Assembly (NCBI GenBank): GCA_000442125.1
Contig: KE546965.1
Coordinates: forward strand, 2,170,001-2,234,000
Length of the DNA: 64,000 nt
DNA from: Opeltia flavorubescens
Lineage: Eukaryota; Ascomycota; Lecanoromycetes; Teloschistales; Teloschistaceae
Direction of reading: 5' to 3'
The first letter of the stretch is position 1. The number at the start of each line of letters is the position of its first letter. The translations under genes were made by a program, and so were the position numbers. Of the stretch, positions 23,268-33,484 are shown one piece after another. The notes below the pieces were generated by a model. The model ran no database searches and was not told the origin of the DNA. It saw only the letters and a list, made by a program, of their open reading frames with translations.

Positions 23268-25431
23268 GAGTGCGATAATACAAAGAATGGGAACGATAGT
23301 CAAATGCAAAGAGTTGAAAGTGATGCCTGAATGATCGTTGCAAAATTGTGGAGGCAATCGAATTTGAACGAATGTGTAGAGGTCGAATGATTGAAACAGG
23401 TAGGCCTCTGAAAATATATGAGATGTTAAACAGTAAATCACATCACACGCAAAATCTGGTAGAGTTGATAAAGATGAAGTCGTCGTAGGGGCGATATTGG
23501 GTTCCTCTATATGACCATACAGCATGATCTTGCTTCAGCGGTCACAGTCATGCTGGACTAATGAAGCCAGTACCTTGCTAGAGCCCGACGGGAGGCGATT
23601 TCTATGAACCAATGGCACATCAGATCGGACTGTTGACGTTTGGCATTGGTAGATTGACATGAGGACATTCGGCTTGTGATCTGAATGATCGACAGCCGGC
23701 AGACGATCATTTTACGCCAAAGCTCCTTGGGCAAGCTACAGCAATGCATTACTGTACGGGTCAGGAGAAGTAAAATAATTGAAACGAGCAGGGATAGAGA
23801 TGGCAGCGGATGCACCCAGCAGAAGGGGCCCTGAACAGAGTTAGTCCACATGTGGCAACATCTAATCCGGTTTCCTTGGCCTGATCAAGAGCGTTCGCAA
23901 CCAATGTGGCAGCAACGTTGACAGGTGGCGCTAAGAGAGACAGGATTTAGACTTCCGGTCCGCGCTGATGTGGAACCTTGGAACATGATTTAAGCGAGGA
24001 GATGAGATCAAAATAGGAATTGATAGAAGACGTTAGGGCAGGAAGCGACCAGCTGAGGACGAGGCTAGGATTCGACGAAACTTGACTTTAGTGACGACGC
24101 AAGGTCGCACAAGACATGTCAAAGCGGAAAGTTCGAAAATAGAGAGACAGCGCAACGGAGATGCCCAAATCGACAGAAATTTCGATACGGTGGCTCCATA
24201 CGACGGACACAAGCGATGCGGTGAAGGATTTTAGCAGCCACGGGTTGGCGAGGGTCGACGAACAGCGATCTGCGCGCAAGAATCGCTTCCATCATTGCTA
24301 ACGCGGAGGGCAAAGTCATGGAGGGCTCGACGCCTGATGAACATGTTAGCGTAGATCAGATCCTATGCTCTTTCGCATCATTGTTGATGAGCTGTCATGG
24401 CGAGGTCAGGCTGTCGTGCCGATTGGGCGGTGAGCAGACCGAAGGAGTGACGCCAGAGGCTCAAGGAAATGGTCCGTCGAGAGCTGCATCTGCAGAAAAG
24501 TGCGTCGTGGAATGCAGGTCCGGACATGTTTGTTGCATGTTTCATGACAAAGGGAGACTGGTGTCTTGTTCACGTCGTTCGTTGTCTCCGTCCGGGCATG
24601 CCTTTTGGGCACAGTCCCGAGGCTGTGTCGAGCCTCATCGGGCGGCCACGAAAGCCATGGAACGCTGGACATTCCGTCTCTTGGTTAAACTTGTTTTTCG
24701 GCCGTCGTTCTCGTCTGCATGAAAACGAGGACGGCGGTGCTGGGAACAGAATACTATGGATGCTGCGCTGGCCCGTCCCATACCGGCTTGGCTGCAGTCA
24801 GGAAAGGTGCGAACTGAACTGGGTGCGCAAAGTGTAAGATACCGCTGCATAGCAAGATCGGAGGGTGGAGGATGACAAGAAAAACTTGAGGAGTGAGAAT
24901 CTTATGTATCACAAATGTTGCACAGGTTGCGGCTTCTGGATTCGTTACACAGCGTCTACGTTCTGCTCGTGTCAGAATTAGGAAGTGGGCATTGCCCAAA
25001 AGAGGGAAAGCACGATGGGAAATGGACAGGAGGAAGGTGGGGCACAATCCTGACATCGCTTAATGAGGTAACAGAGCGGTGAAATCTCGGCTACTGGCTC
25101 TTGTAACAAGAGCTCGTACACTCACAAATCGTACTCCTCAACAATTGTACCACTCCAATAGCACTTCATCACAAGCTCTCAAACACCGGTTACCTACTTT
25201 ATCTAGGACATCGCCGTTGTTAACAACCTGTGCTGTTTGCTCAGACAAAACGTCTTTCCGGATACACACATAGTTTTACTGTTTGAGGTCATTCGCTGTC
25301 AACTGAGACCGGGTGCAGCTGGAACCGAACAATGCCACCTCGTTAGATGTAGATGCATCTGGCCAAGTGGTACACGCCTCATAAACGTACAACCAGTCAT
25401 TTGATTGTCTGCTTGGTATCCGTCTCTCAGC
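23268..25431. other. Long gene-free divergent intergenic region (about 2.2 kb)
   Basis: The longest gap in the window, between the starts of the Myb gene (minus) and the tubulin cofactor gene (plus). GC content is higher in 24300-24830 than in the flanks, and overlapping open frames on both strands occur there without family features or splice support. It could hold long leaders, regulatory DNA or a noncoding RNA. Confidence 0.4.
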
Positions 25432-26670
25432 ATGGCTGCTCCAGCTCCTACCAGGGACATTCCCATCCTCATCACCTCCCCGGCCGCTACTTCCGAGCGA
25501 CGTGTCAATCCTTCGTGGACCATCTCGCATCTGAAGGCTAAATTGGAGCCTATCACCGGCATCGCTCCTGCTCTACAGACGCTTACTTTGCGTCTACCAG
25601 ATCAATTAGACGGTACGGCCATATCGTCTGAGGACGAGGATCGCACCGAGATCGGTTTTTGGTCCTTCCCTGCCTACGCAGAACTTCATGTAGGTTGTTC
25701 TTTCCCTACTTTAACAGAGAAGCTTTCGGGATAATGTCTGCCTCTACATCTTTCTGCAAATTGGGTACACGTTGGTTTTTGTATGAAAACTTCTTCAATG
25801 GTGCTCTGCAAATTGCGATCTGCAATACCTCAGGTTGACTGTAGATCTTGTATGATTCACTACATAAAAGCATCACGCTATGCGAGTTGCAAAGTCATTT
25901 AGGTGGTGTGATAGATCTTCTATATTTTGCCTGTGACTGATACACAGTCTCTGCAATTTAGGTTACTTCACTTGATCCCGCCTTGGGCGTTGCTATCCCA
26001 CCGTCATCATCAGTTCCTAAATATGAGATGCCTGTTGAAACCTACACATCCCTGCCGGACACCGTCCTTGCATACAAGAAAACACATCAGATAGGTCGTT
26101 TCGATCCCCGTGCCCCAGAATTGAAGGAAAAGAAGGTGGCCGATTTGTGGAAGGAGATTGAGATGGGAGGTATGCGGCCCGCGTTGCACCTTCTCCTTCT
26201 ACATCCTTGCCTCCCTGTGACCAATAAAAGCCGAAATTGTTGATACGAAAAACTTGAAACCCTCCGACGTGTTGTCGGATTCATTGTCTCATCAAACTAT
26301 GTTAATCTTGCTTGCTAATCTGTTGCGCTTGCTCCCCTGGATTAGCCTCCCCTTCTCTCTCTGATCAACAGCTGACAGTGTGAATTCAGAGATTGTTATT
26401 GGAGCACGATGCATCCTTCACCCTTCGACAACCCGCCGAGGTAGTGTCGCGTACATCGGGCCCATCCCTGAGATCCCTGGCATCGGACCCTGGGTGGGCG
26501 TTAAATTAGATGAGCCTGTTGGAAAGAATGATGGGACCGTAGGAGGGAAGCGATATTTCCAATGTGAAGCGCAATACGGCATTTTCGTCAGACCCGAAAG
26601 GATTCAAGTTGGAGACTGGAAAGAGCTGGGGCTAGAAGAAGATGATGATGAAGATTTGGACGAGATATGA
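25432..26670 (+). CDS. ALF1: Tubulin-folding cofactor B (Ubl + CAP-Gly)
   Basis: Model: join(25432..25689,25962..26169,26372..26670), 254 residues. Cofactor B captures alpha-tubulin in the cytosolic tubulin folding pathway. Seen: an N-terminal ubiquitin-like domain (IPILITSPAATSERRVNPSW ... LTLRLPDQLDG), a helical linker (ELKEKKVADLWKEIEMG), and a C-terminal CAP-Gly domain (RRGSVAYIGPIPEIPGIGPW, VGVKLDEPVGKNDGTVGGKR, YFQCEAQYGIFVRPERI) ending in the acidic DEDLDEI tail that mimics tubulin's C-terminus. The introns are 272 and 202 nt, longer than most here; the third exon's acceptor was chosen by phase (AACAG at 26367-26371). It ends 103 bases from the convergent TRM9 gene. Confidence 0.95.
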
Positions 26671-26773
26671 GCATGCAAGTCACCAACGGTCCAAGCAATT
26701 GGGAACCAAGCCCCTTTTCAATCAGTACCAAGTTCCAGACACCAGCCCCGGCATAATAGCCAGCTACACGGGT

Positions 26774-27649
26774 CTATTCACACCGCGCAGCTATCACCCA
26801 CCAATTGTCCTTCTCGTAGCCCGACTCCACGATTGTGCCACCCGCATCGAGGATGTCTTTCTCCAGCTCGCCTTGGCGGTAGAGATGGTAGTAACGATTG
26901 AAGGTGGTTGAAGTCTCACGGTTACAATCATCTATTTTCGATTTCGTTACCCACGGTACCATGACATCTTGCTCATCAGTTTCAACCCAGCCCCGACGGC
27001 TGTTCTTCTGCTCCAGAGCCCAGACGTATATCAGCGCTTTCCCATCAGGCCCTTTGGTTCTGGATTGCCCTTGCTCACTCCCAAGCGGAGATTGCAGCGT
27101 TTCCAGAATGGCGGCAATTGCTTGCACACGTCTGGCGCGGGTGGAAAGGTGATGAACGACGGCAATGGCGATAGCAAAGGCAAAGCAAGAAGGCGGATGA
27201 GGCAAGCAAAGGCTATCGGCAACAAGTGATGAATGAGGTTGGTGGTGGCTGGCAATATCTACGAGTTTTCTCGAGCTATGAAAGCTTTAGTGCCAAATGG
27301 ACCAAATTATCTTCTTACTTGGCACTGACCGATCAGAAGCGATGATGAAGATATTGGGATTAACGGCTAAGTATTTGCCGTTACCACAACCAACATCCAG
27401 ACCGACTGATCCAATGGGGAGCTGTTGGAGAAAGCTTTCTACAATAGGCCATGGCTTTGAATACAAGAAGTCAGTTATCTCAGTGAGTACTAGGCCGAGG
27501 CTAAATGCTTCATTTGATCGTCGCACCTTGTATCTTGTAGATGAAAAATGGGAAGCAATTTGTTCATAGACTTGATGAACATTTTTTTCCTCAAAAATGT
27601 CCGCACCTTCAGTCAAGGATTTGGTTTGCATGCTGTATGTATTGCACAT
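26774..27649 (-). CDS. TRM9: tRNA (uridine-34 carboxymethyl) methyltransferase
   Basis: Model: complement(join(26774..27275,27330..27454,27527..27649)), 249 residues. TRM9 with TRM112 completes mcm5U at the wobble base of certain tRNAs. Seen: HQVYEQIASHFSSTRYK joined to PWPIVESFL, the SAM-binding LDVGCGNGKYLAV, an acidic post-motif (ASDRS), FAIAIAVVHHLSTRARR, the family block ALIYVWALEQKNSRRGW with EQDVMVPWV, and the closing FNRYYHLYRQGELE ... ESGYEKDNWWVI. Intron phases agree with the homologous protein. ATG 27631 is a second possible start six residues downstream. The N-terminal region is short, as in yeast. Confidence 0.93.
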
Positions 27650-28240
27650 TGACTAGCATCTTTTTATCGATGTGAGCAAGCTCAATGATACAATACCAGC
27701 AGCAAAGCTCAAACAGCGTAGGTACTTCGGGGTATGAAATACAAGCTGCCTCGCTGCATGAGGTGTGAAGTGTATGTGTACTAGTCCCGAATGAGTAAGA
27801 AAAAGTCTTGGCAATTGCTCTGCAGCGGGAGATCGACGAGGTAAGAAATTTAGTCTTCAAGTCGATTTCAACCTCCTATCATCCACTTTATGGTGAGACC
27901 GGCCAAAGGCGTACCGTAGTCAATCAATCGTTCTCATTTGTCTATAAGTCGCATATATTAGCATTGCTCTCGCTTTCAAAATTCAAAAGCACTCAGCGTC
28001 GTCTCGCGATACTTTCTCAAGCTCTGCGATATGTCTTTCGCTATATTCACTACGATTATCTCCATTATCACCCTAAAGTCAATAGCGCTACCCTCATTTC
28101 TCCTGTTGTATATACCGCTTTAACACTGGTGATTGCGCTTCAATCTTGTATGCTAGTTTTGTGGGATCTAATCGAATCCGTCGAATATCTCGATTTTCCT
28201 TTGTTCTATAACCTCTCCTTAAACCCTCCTAATTGTTACG
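27650..28240. other. Divergent promoter, TRM9 / ubiquitin protease; possible extra 5' exon
   Basis: This could simply be promoter and leader. Two things suggest an upstream exon of the protease gene: a hydrophobic reading stretch starting at ATG 28031 (MSFAIFTTIISIITLKSIAL) and an intron-like GTATAT..CTAG of 49 nt after it. The phase into the secure exon at 28241 could not be made to fit, so the extra exon is not included. Confidence 0.35.
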
Positions 28241-30377
28241 ATGACAATGAAAACACATACCAATGGCCACATCAGTGGGCGCAAACAACTTGCTACATGT
28301 AAAGTACGGAATCCAATTTCCAAGCAGAAGCTCCCATTGCCACCATCGGTTGTACAGCTACAGCGAATTCTTCAAAAACCTATTCAGTTCGTACCTGCAA
28401 CCCAGCTGACGGCTACCGATCAAGCCAAAATGACGTCGAATATGACCTCGAGCTCAGATGATTACGATGAACATGTACTATCACCCTTTTACTGATCGCA
28501 CTTCTTTCTCCGGAGGACTAATGAAATGATAGAGACCAGACATTCCAGGCGATCGGCGACATAGGAGCCAAGCTGAAAAGGGCCCGGGCTTTAGGAACAG
28601 AAACAACAGCTGCTACATAAACAGCCTAGTTATTGCACTACTTCATGTACCAAAGTTCGTGAATTGGCTCGAGCAAGCACACCAGTCAAGCACGTGTCCT
28701 GTTCCACACTGCGTTGCATGTGCCTTGACAAACTTATCACTTGCCTATTGGGCCACTGAACCGGACCATCGTAGCGTGGAATTGAAAATGGTGGCTTTCA
28801 GAAGAGTGATCCACAACGGTCAGTGTCTGAACGACCTGCTACGACCTCGGCTAACTTGTTAGCCTCTACTACTGAGAATCCAGGGTGGTCGAAGAGCAAT
28901 CAGATACACCAACATGACGTACAAGAGTTTTACTCCTGGCTCCTGGCTAAACTCCGTGAACAGGACACCTTGTAAGCTCCAGCGTCGATCCTTGATTCAG
29001 CCCATTAACCTGTCAACTAGAAACGACCGTGTGCTCAAAGACCTATTCGTTTTATCTGTCGAGACAAAGTCTAATTGTCTTCAGTGCGACACCAAGGGTC
29101 TCAAAATTGAGCCCCAAGGGCAGCTCATCTTGCCATGCCGGGATACATGCCAAAACATAACTCGTATTGATCAAGCCATGGATCTTGAGTTCAAATGCGA
29201 TACAAAGTCAGGCATTGAGTGCGATTCAGGAATTTGTAAGAATAAGAGGGTTGAAAAGGAATATTCCAAAGTGCTGGGCCGGGCGCCCGACATCTTATGC
29301 ATCCAATTCAACAGGTTCATACTAGATAGTAAAGGCAACGCCCGGAAGAGCACACACCGCATCAATTTTGATGAAAAGCTTGACCTCTCTCGTTTCACAA
29401 AGCGTGATGCTCCTCTACGTTATCGACTTATGGCGGTTGTACATCATAAAGGTAATTTAGAAGGTGGACACTATATCAGTACGACAAGAAGGAACGGAGA
29501 CCGTTGGGATAGGCAAGACGATGACATTGTGAGGGATGCTGGTCTCGCTGGCGTATTTAATCCGATGGGAGGATTCACCCCGTACCTTCTGTTTTGGGCC
29601 AAAATACCGCCAATGAAAGAAATGCAAAACGGCCCAAATTCTAAGGAGAGGACCCGTGGCGAAACGGGCGCTCTCGGGCAGGACGGAACAGGTCTATCAC
29701 AGTCTAAGATCAGCTCAAAGAAAAGACCTTGCGGAGAAGCCCAAGGCGCTACCGAGTGGAAGTCGGAACGACCACCATCAAAAAGTGCCAAGAAAAGCAA
29801 CGTTTCTGCGCGTTCCAGCGGTACACACGATTCTCCCAGACCCGATTCGATGTCACGTGGCCGATGGTCAAGTCGCTGGCTCTGGGGAGGATCGGAAGTT
29901 TCCGGCAATGCCCAAGAGGCCGAGAAAGAGCTCTCGGAATGCAAGAAGGAACATGCACGGAAGGACACGCTTATCGAGCGGCAGAAAGATCTCATCCGGC
30001 GGGCAGCGATCACGCATTCTCAGCTTGTTGCGAGTATTGCACACTTGAACGCATCGTATGAGGAGTCAAGACAAGCGACTGATATTATCCTTCCCATTAT
30101 GCGCAACATACATGCACGCGGGGAAAAGTACGGTGATAAAGCTGGTAAATTGTTGAAATTAGCGAAAAGGGCACGCCACCGTGTGAGAAGAGGGAAACAG
30201 CCTTTCAACGTCAGCGAGCGAATAGCAAGACTTGTAAAACCTCCAAAAGGGAATGAGACTAAGAACGAAACATTGAGTTCATTCACTAAAGCTGTCGAAG
30301 AGGCGAAAGGTGATGATACTTTGGATGGCTGGTTGAACGATGAGCTCATATTGAGTGATTTGCCCGTGGAAGTTTAG
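28241..30377 (+). CDS. Ubiquitin-specific protease (USP/UBP family, C19)
   Basis: Model: join(28241..28474,28533..28818,28863..28971,29021..30377), 661 residues. It removes ubiquitin from proteins. The Cys box is GPGFRNRNNSCYINSLVIAL (Cys105), followed by the QHDVQEFYSWLLAKL block, a zinc-ribbon-like Cys set (CLQC near 229-232, CDSGIC near 277-282), APDILCIQFNRF, and the His box KGNLEGGHYIST (His360) with DDDIVRDAG near. After the catalytic domain comes about 270 residues of basic, Ser-rich sequence and a predicted coiled coil (ECKKEHARKDTLIERQKDLI), which is not typical of small USPs. The three introns (58, 44 and 49 nt) have strong signals. The true start may lie further upstream. Which yeast UBP it corresponds to is unclear. 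Confidence 0.88.
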
Positions 30378-30944
30378 GGACCATGGATTTCGCATGCATT
30401 TGTGGGTTTTTTCTGGAAAGAGACCACGTGGGTTTGCGTTTCGCATGCAACGTGTATTTTTATATCATTTGGACACCAGGATAATTCTCCGAATCGCTGA
30501 AAGTGTTTATGAGCATGAGCTTGCCCTTATTCTTATTATGATGGTTTTCTGGCTTTTTCGAAGTGTTAGTTGATGTGGATTAAGCCCTTCTCAGCAGGAG
30601 TATGCAGCCCAGGGTTGGAGTCTTTCTGTAACTAAATCAAGCGAGATAGGTATGGGTTTGGATGCTCCTGGAATGGCAACGTTTCTTGATGATTGGTGTC
30701 CACGCGTCCCTAGACTTGGATTTCTCACTCTTTCTCTTGTGGAAAAGGTGTCGTATATTTTTTTTTTTCGAACTATGGAGCTGATTTCGAGCCCTTTTTC
30801 CATTCTCCTCAGTAGTGGACACTTTACCTCCATATATATTCAAGCCTTTGCTCCTTTTCCGAGATTCTTTTCTCAACCCAGACTACCTTTTGACAGTCAA
30901 GCAAATTCTTCTTTCTAAAAATTTATCCACTCTCTTACCTAGTC
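30378..30944. other. Promoter region of the secreted lipase
   Basis: Tandem spacer with a T-rich run at 30761-30770 and pyrimidine-rich leader. A TATA-like site is listed separately. Confidence 0.45.
30832..30840 (+). promoter_or_regulatory. Candidate TATA box of the lipase gene
   Basis: CATATATAT lies about 105 bases upstream of the lipase ATG and is followed by CT-rich sequence, as often seen at strongly expressed fungal promoters. Position and base composition only. Confidence 0.35.
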
Positions 30945-31982
30945 ATGATGTTTTTCAATCAACTTATGATGCTGCTTCTATTTTCACTCTCTGTTTCTCT
31001 GTCTCCACTGGTCCTTGGATTTCCTCTCGATGCGGGAACCCCAGGGGATCCCGGCCCGCTCGACTTCTTCGACCCTAAAGACAGCACGATCCACATTGGT
31101 ATCTCGTCCGGCCTCCTCGACACATTTAAATTGGTCTCGCAGTATGCAGCCGCAGCGTACTGCGCGGACAATACTGATTCTCCGGACACGTTCCTCACGT
31201 GCCCAACCAAGAATTGCCCCCTGGTTGAAGCAGCCGGCGTGGTAACTCTCTCGGAGTTCGAAGACACGCCCAAATTCGACGATACGGGTTACATCGGTAT
31301 CGACGACACGAACCGGGTCATCGTCCTTGCCATCCGCGGCTCTGTGTCGGACCAGAACTGGCAGGCTGATTATGACATGATCCGGACAAAGATCAATTTC
31401 TGCCACGACTGCCACGTCCATCGCGGCTTCAAGAACTCCTGGGGAGAAATCAAAGACGCCGTCATGGGGAACATGAAAAAGGCGGTCGCACGGCACCCGC
31501 ATTACCGCATCATCGTCACAGGCCACTCGCTCGGAGGTGCAGTCGCTACGTTGGCGGCAGCCGAACTCCGGCGTATCGACGACCACTTCCTTGCCGCCAC
31601 GGAACTCTACACGTTCGGGTCACCCCGCCTGGCGAACAAGGAAGCGGCGAGGTGGCTGACCGGGCAATCGCATCTATCCTGGCGCATTACAAATGAAGAC
31701 GATGTTGTTCCTCGGTTACCACCAAGATTTCTCGGTTATCATCACGTGTTGCCAGAGTACTGGATTCCAAGGAACGGTGATGATCCCGATAACGAGGAAA
31801 TTGAATGGGCGAGCCGGGAAGACAGCTCGTGGGGCAATGAAGGAGAACTTACCCCCAAACGAGCCTCCCATTCTCATTATTTTGGGCCGATTGGGGCGTG
31901 TAAAGGGGGTTCGGGAGATCGGATTGGGGTTCCACAAGGACTGGTTCGTCGTGCTGGGAATACGACGAGTGAAGATCGTTAG
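30945..31982 (+). CDS. Secreted class-3 triacylglycerol lipase
   Basis: A single 345-residue frame. Signal peptide of about 25 residues, then an alpha/beta hydrolase of the fungal class-3 (Rhizomucor/feruloyl-esterase-like) type. Seen: AIRGSVSDQNWQADYD (oxyanion and lid side), GHSLGGAVATLAAAEL with nucleophile Ser195, NEDDVVPRLPP with the likely acid Asp253, and the C-terminal HSHYFGPIGAC with the likely base His309. Conserved Cys near residues 73, 86 and 91 and in CHDCHVHRGF fit extracellular disulfides. It should hydrolyse acylglycerols or related esters outside the cell. It is intronless, and the secreted M43 protease and I9 protein of this window are not adjacent. Confidence 0.95.
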   Translation: MMFFNQLMMLLLFSLSVSLSPLVLGFPLDAGTPGDPGPLDFFDPKDSTIHIGISSGLLDTFKLVSQYAAAAYCADNTDSPDTFLTCPTKNCPLVEAAGVVTLSEFEDTPKFDDTGYIGIDDTNRVIVLAIRGSVSDQNWQADYDMIRTKINFCHDCHVHRGFKNSWGEIKDAVMGNMKKAVARHPHYRIIVTGHSLGGAVATLAAAELRRIDDHFLAATELYTFGSPRLANKEAARWLTGQSHLSWRITNEDDVVPRLPPRFLGYHHVLPEYWIPRNGDDPDNEEIEWASREDSSWGNEGELTPKRASHSHYFGPIGACKGGSGDRIGVPQGLVRRAGNTTSEDR

Positions 31983-32421
31983 GAACAGATGGTCGGTGGA
32001 TCCTGGAGTTGGTGTCTAAGGTGTTCTCCTGTCTTTGGTGATTGGTGTAAATTTAAATCCCCACTATTGCTTTGCTGAATATAGACATGTTGGTTTTCAC
32101 AATGACCTCTCTTAAATCGACTGCAGTAGAAGGGATTGCCCAAAAATCTTAGGTCAATTTCCCATTCATTCTAGCTGTTCTCGTTATGATCTGAGATTGT
32201 GGTTAATGGTAGCGCAAAGTCTCACAGAAAGCCTCTCCTAAGAAATTAGTGAAATTAGATGAAGAGAAGAAGGTCACTCGGAAAACGATTTTGAAAGAAT
32301 GGATACTATTTCGCAGGTTTCACAATATCATCTACTCATGCTTTCTTCGTTCCAAACCCAAGGAAGAAATCTCTCAGCTGGATCAGCTCCCTCTATTTTC
32401 CTTCTACCCTCAATTTGGATC
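31983..32421. other. Spacer between tandem genes
   Basis: 3' side of the lipase and 5' side of the SWIM-finger gene. The frame is open 41 codons upstream of the chosen ATG at 32422, but that part looks like leader. Confidence 0.4.
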
Positions 32422-33243
32422 ATGTCAGCCATCACGAGCACGGTTACACTTCCCACAACCCGCGCGTTCTTTTCCTCACTGTTCGCCTCTTTCCCCACAG
32501 AATCTTCAACCCTACCATCATCAGAAAACGAGACATCGAATCCTCTACTCACAGCCCCTCCATCTATAAGACCCTTATTGCTGACCCTCCACGTGCTGTT
32601 CCCTAACGAATTACTCCCTGCTCTGGATCTACTAGATCGGAGGCTTGTGGTTCGTTTCACGCTTGAATCTAACACTAGTACTACTCCGGCTGTTTTGCCT
32701 TCTACTGCTGCTGCCCCTAACGAGGATAGTAACATGGATGTAGCCAATCATGATGATACTACCGCTAAAGCAAGCATGAAGGGCGAAAACGAAGCATCGA
32801 GGACGGTATACTACGTCCGTTCTTCGCAGCAGCAGCATGGGCGCTCTCGATACTCTCACTCCTCAACGGGGCGGACGTATGATGCTTTTGCTTCTTCAGC
32901 GGATAAGAGCTACGAGGTTCGTTTGAAGGCATGGAATTGCAGCTGTCCCGCTTTTGCGTTTTCGGTTTTGGGATGTATGAACGTTGAGGGTTTGGCGCTG
33001 GGGGATGATGATGAGGTAATGATGGAGGGTTCGGAAGAGAGGAGGGATGAGAGGTGGGAGGCGGAAGGGGGTAACGAGAGGATATTTGGGGGACTAATCA
33101 GGGGTGAGGGAGAGATGCCTATCTGTAAGCATTTGTTGGCTTGTTTGTTGGCGGAGAGTTGGAAGGGGTTTGAGGGGTTTGTGGAGGAGAGGGTTGTGGG
33201 GAAGGAGGAGATGAGTGGCTGGGCGGCTGGATGGGGAGGATGA
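32422..33243 (+). CDS. SWIM zinc-finger protein, Sws1/Shu2-like
   Basis: A 273-residue intronless model starting at ATG 32422 (MSAITSTVTLPTTRAF). The C-terminal half has a SWIM-type finger: YEVRLKAWNCSCPAFAFS with the Cys-X-Cys pair and GEGEMPICKHLLACLLAE with the Cys-X-His pair. Between them is an unusually long acidic insert of about 50 residues. Sws1/Shu2 proteins act with Rad51 paralogues in homologous recombination repair; assignment rests on the finger and its KAWNCSCPAFAF context. The middle is Ser/Thr-rich and disordered. An upstream in-frame ATG at 32299 would add 41 residues. It is convergent with the next gene. Confidence 0.75.
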   Translation: MSAITSTVTLPTTRAFFSSLFASFPTESSTLPSSENETSNPLLTAPPSIRPLLLTLHVLFPNELLPALDLLDRRLVVRFTLESNTSTTPAVLPSTAAAPNEDSNMDVANHDDTTAKASMKGENEASRTVYYVRSSQQQHGRSRYSHSSTGRTYDAFASSADKSYEVRLKAWNCSCPAFAFSVLGCMNVEGLALGDDDEVMMEGSEERRDERWEAEGGNERIFGGLIRGEGEMPICKHLLACLLAESWKGFEGFVEERVVGKEEMSGWAAGWGG

Positions 33244-33484
33244 CGGTATTGTGGAAGGCTGACGATCTAACGTATGATTGACATGAATGGATGTAAGCTA
33301 GCCTTTTCATTGATGTCTTGTCCACCGCGAATTTGCTGTTGTACATAGAAGCTCTCGCCAGTTCTGTATCAACTTGTCACCCGCCATAATGATCTCTCAT
33401 ATTCCACTGCTATCAAGGAAAACTTTCCATTTAAGCAAAGACGTTCTGGACTCAAAAACGAAATCTTCTACGGCCTTTAGCCAG

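Noticed and set aside
24318-24837. Overlapping plus- and minus-strand frames in the Myb/cofactor B spacer
   Set aside because: Neither strand shows domains or consistent introns; overlap of several frames is expected in GC-richer DNA.
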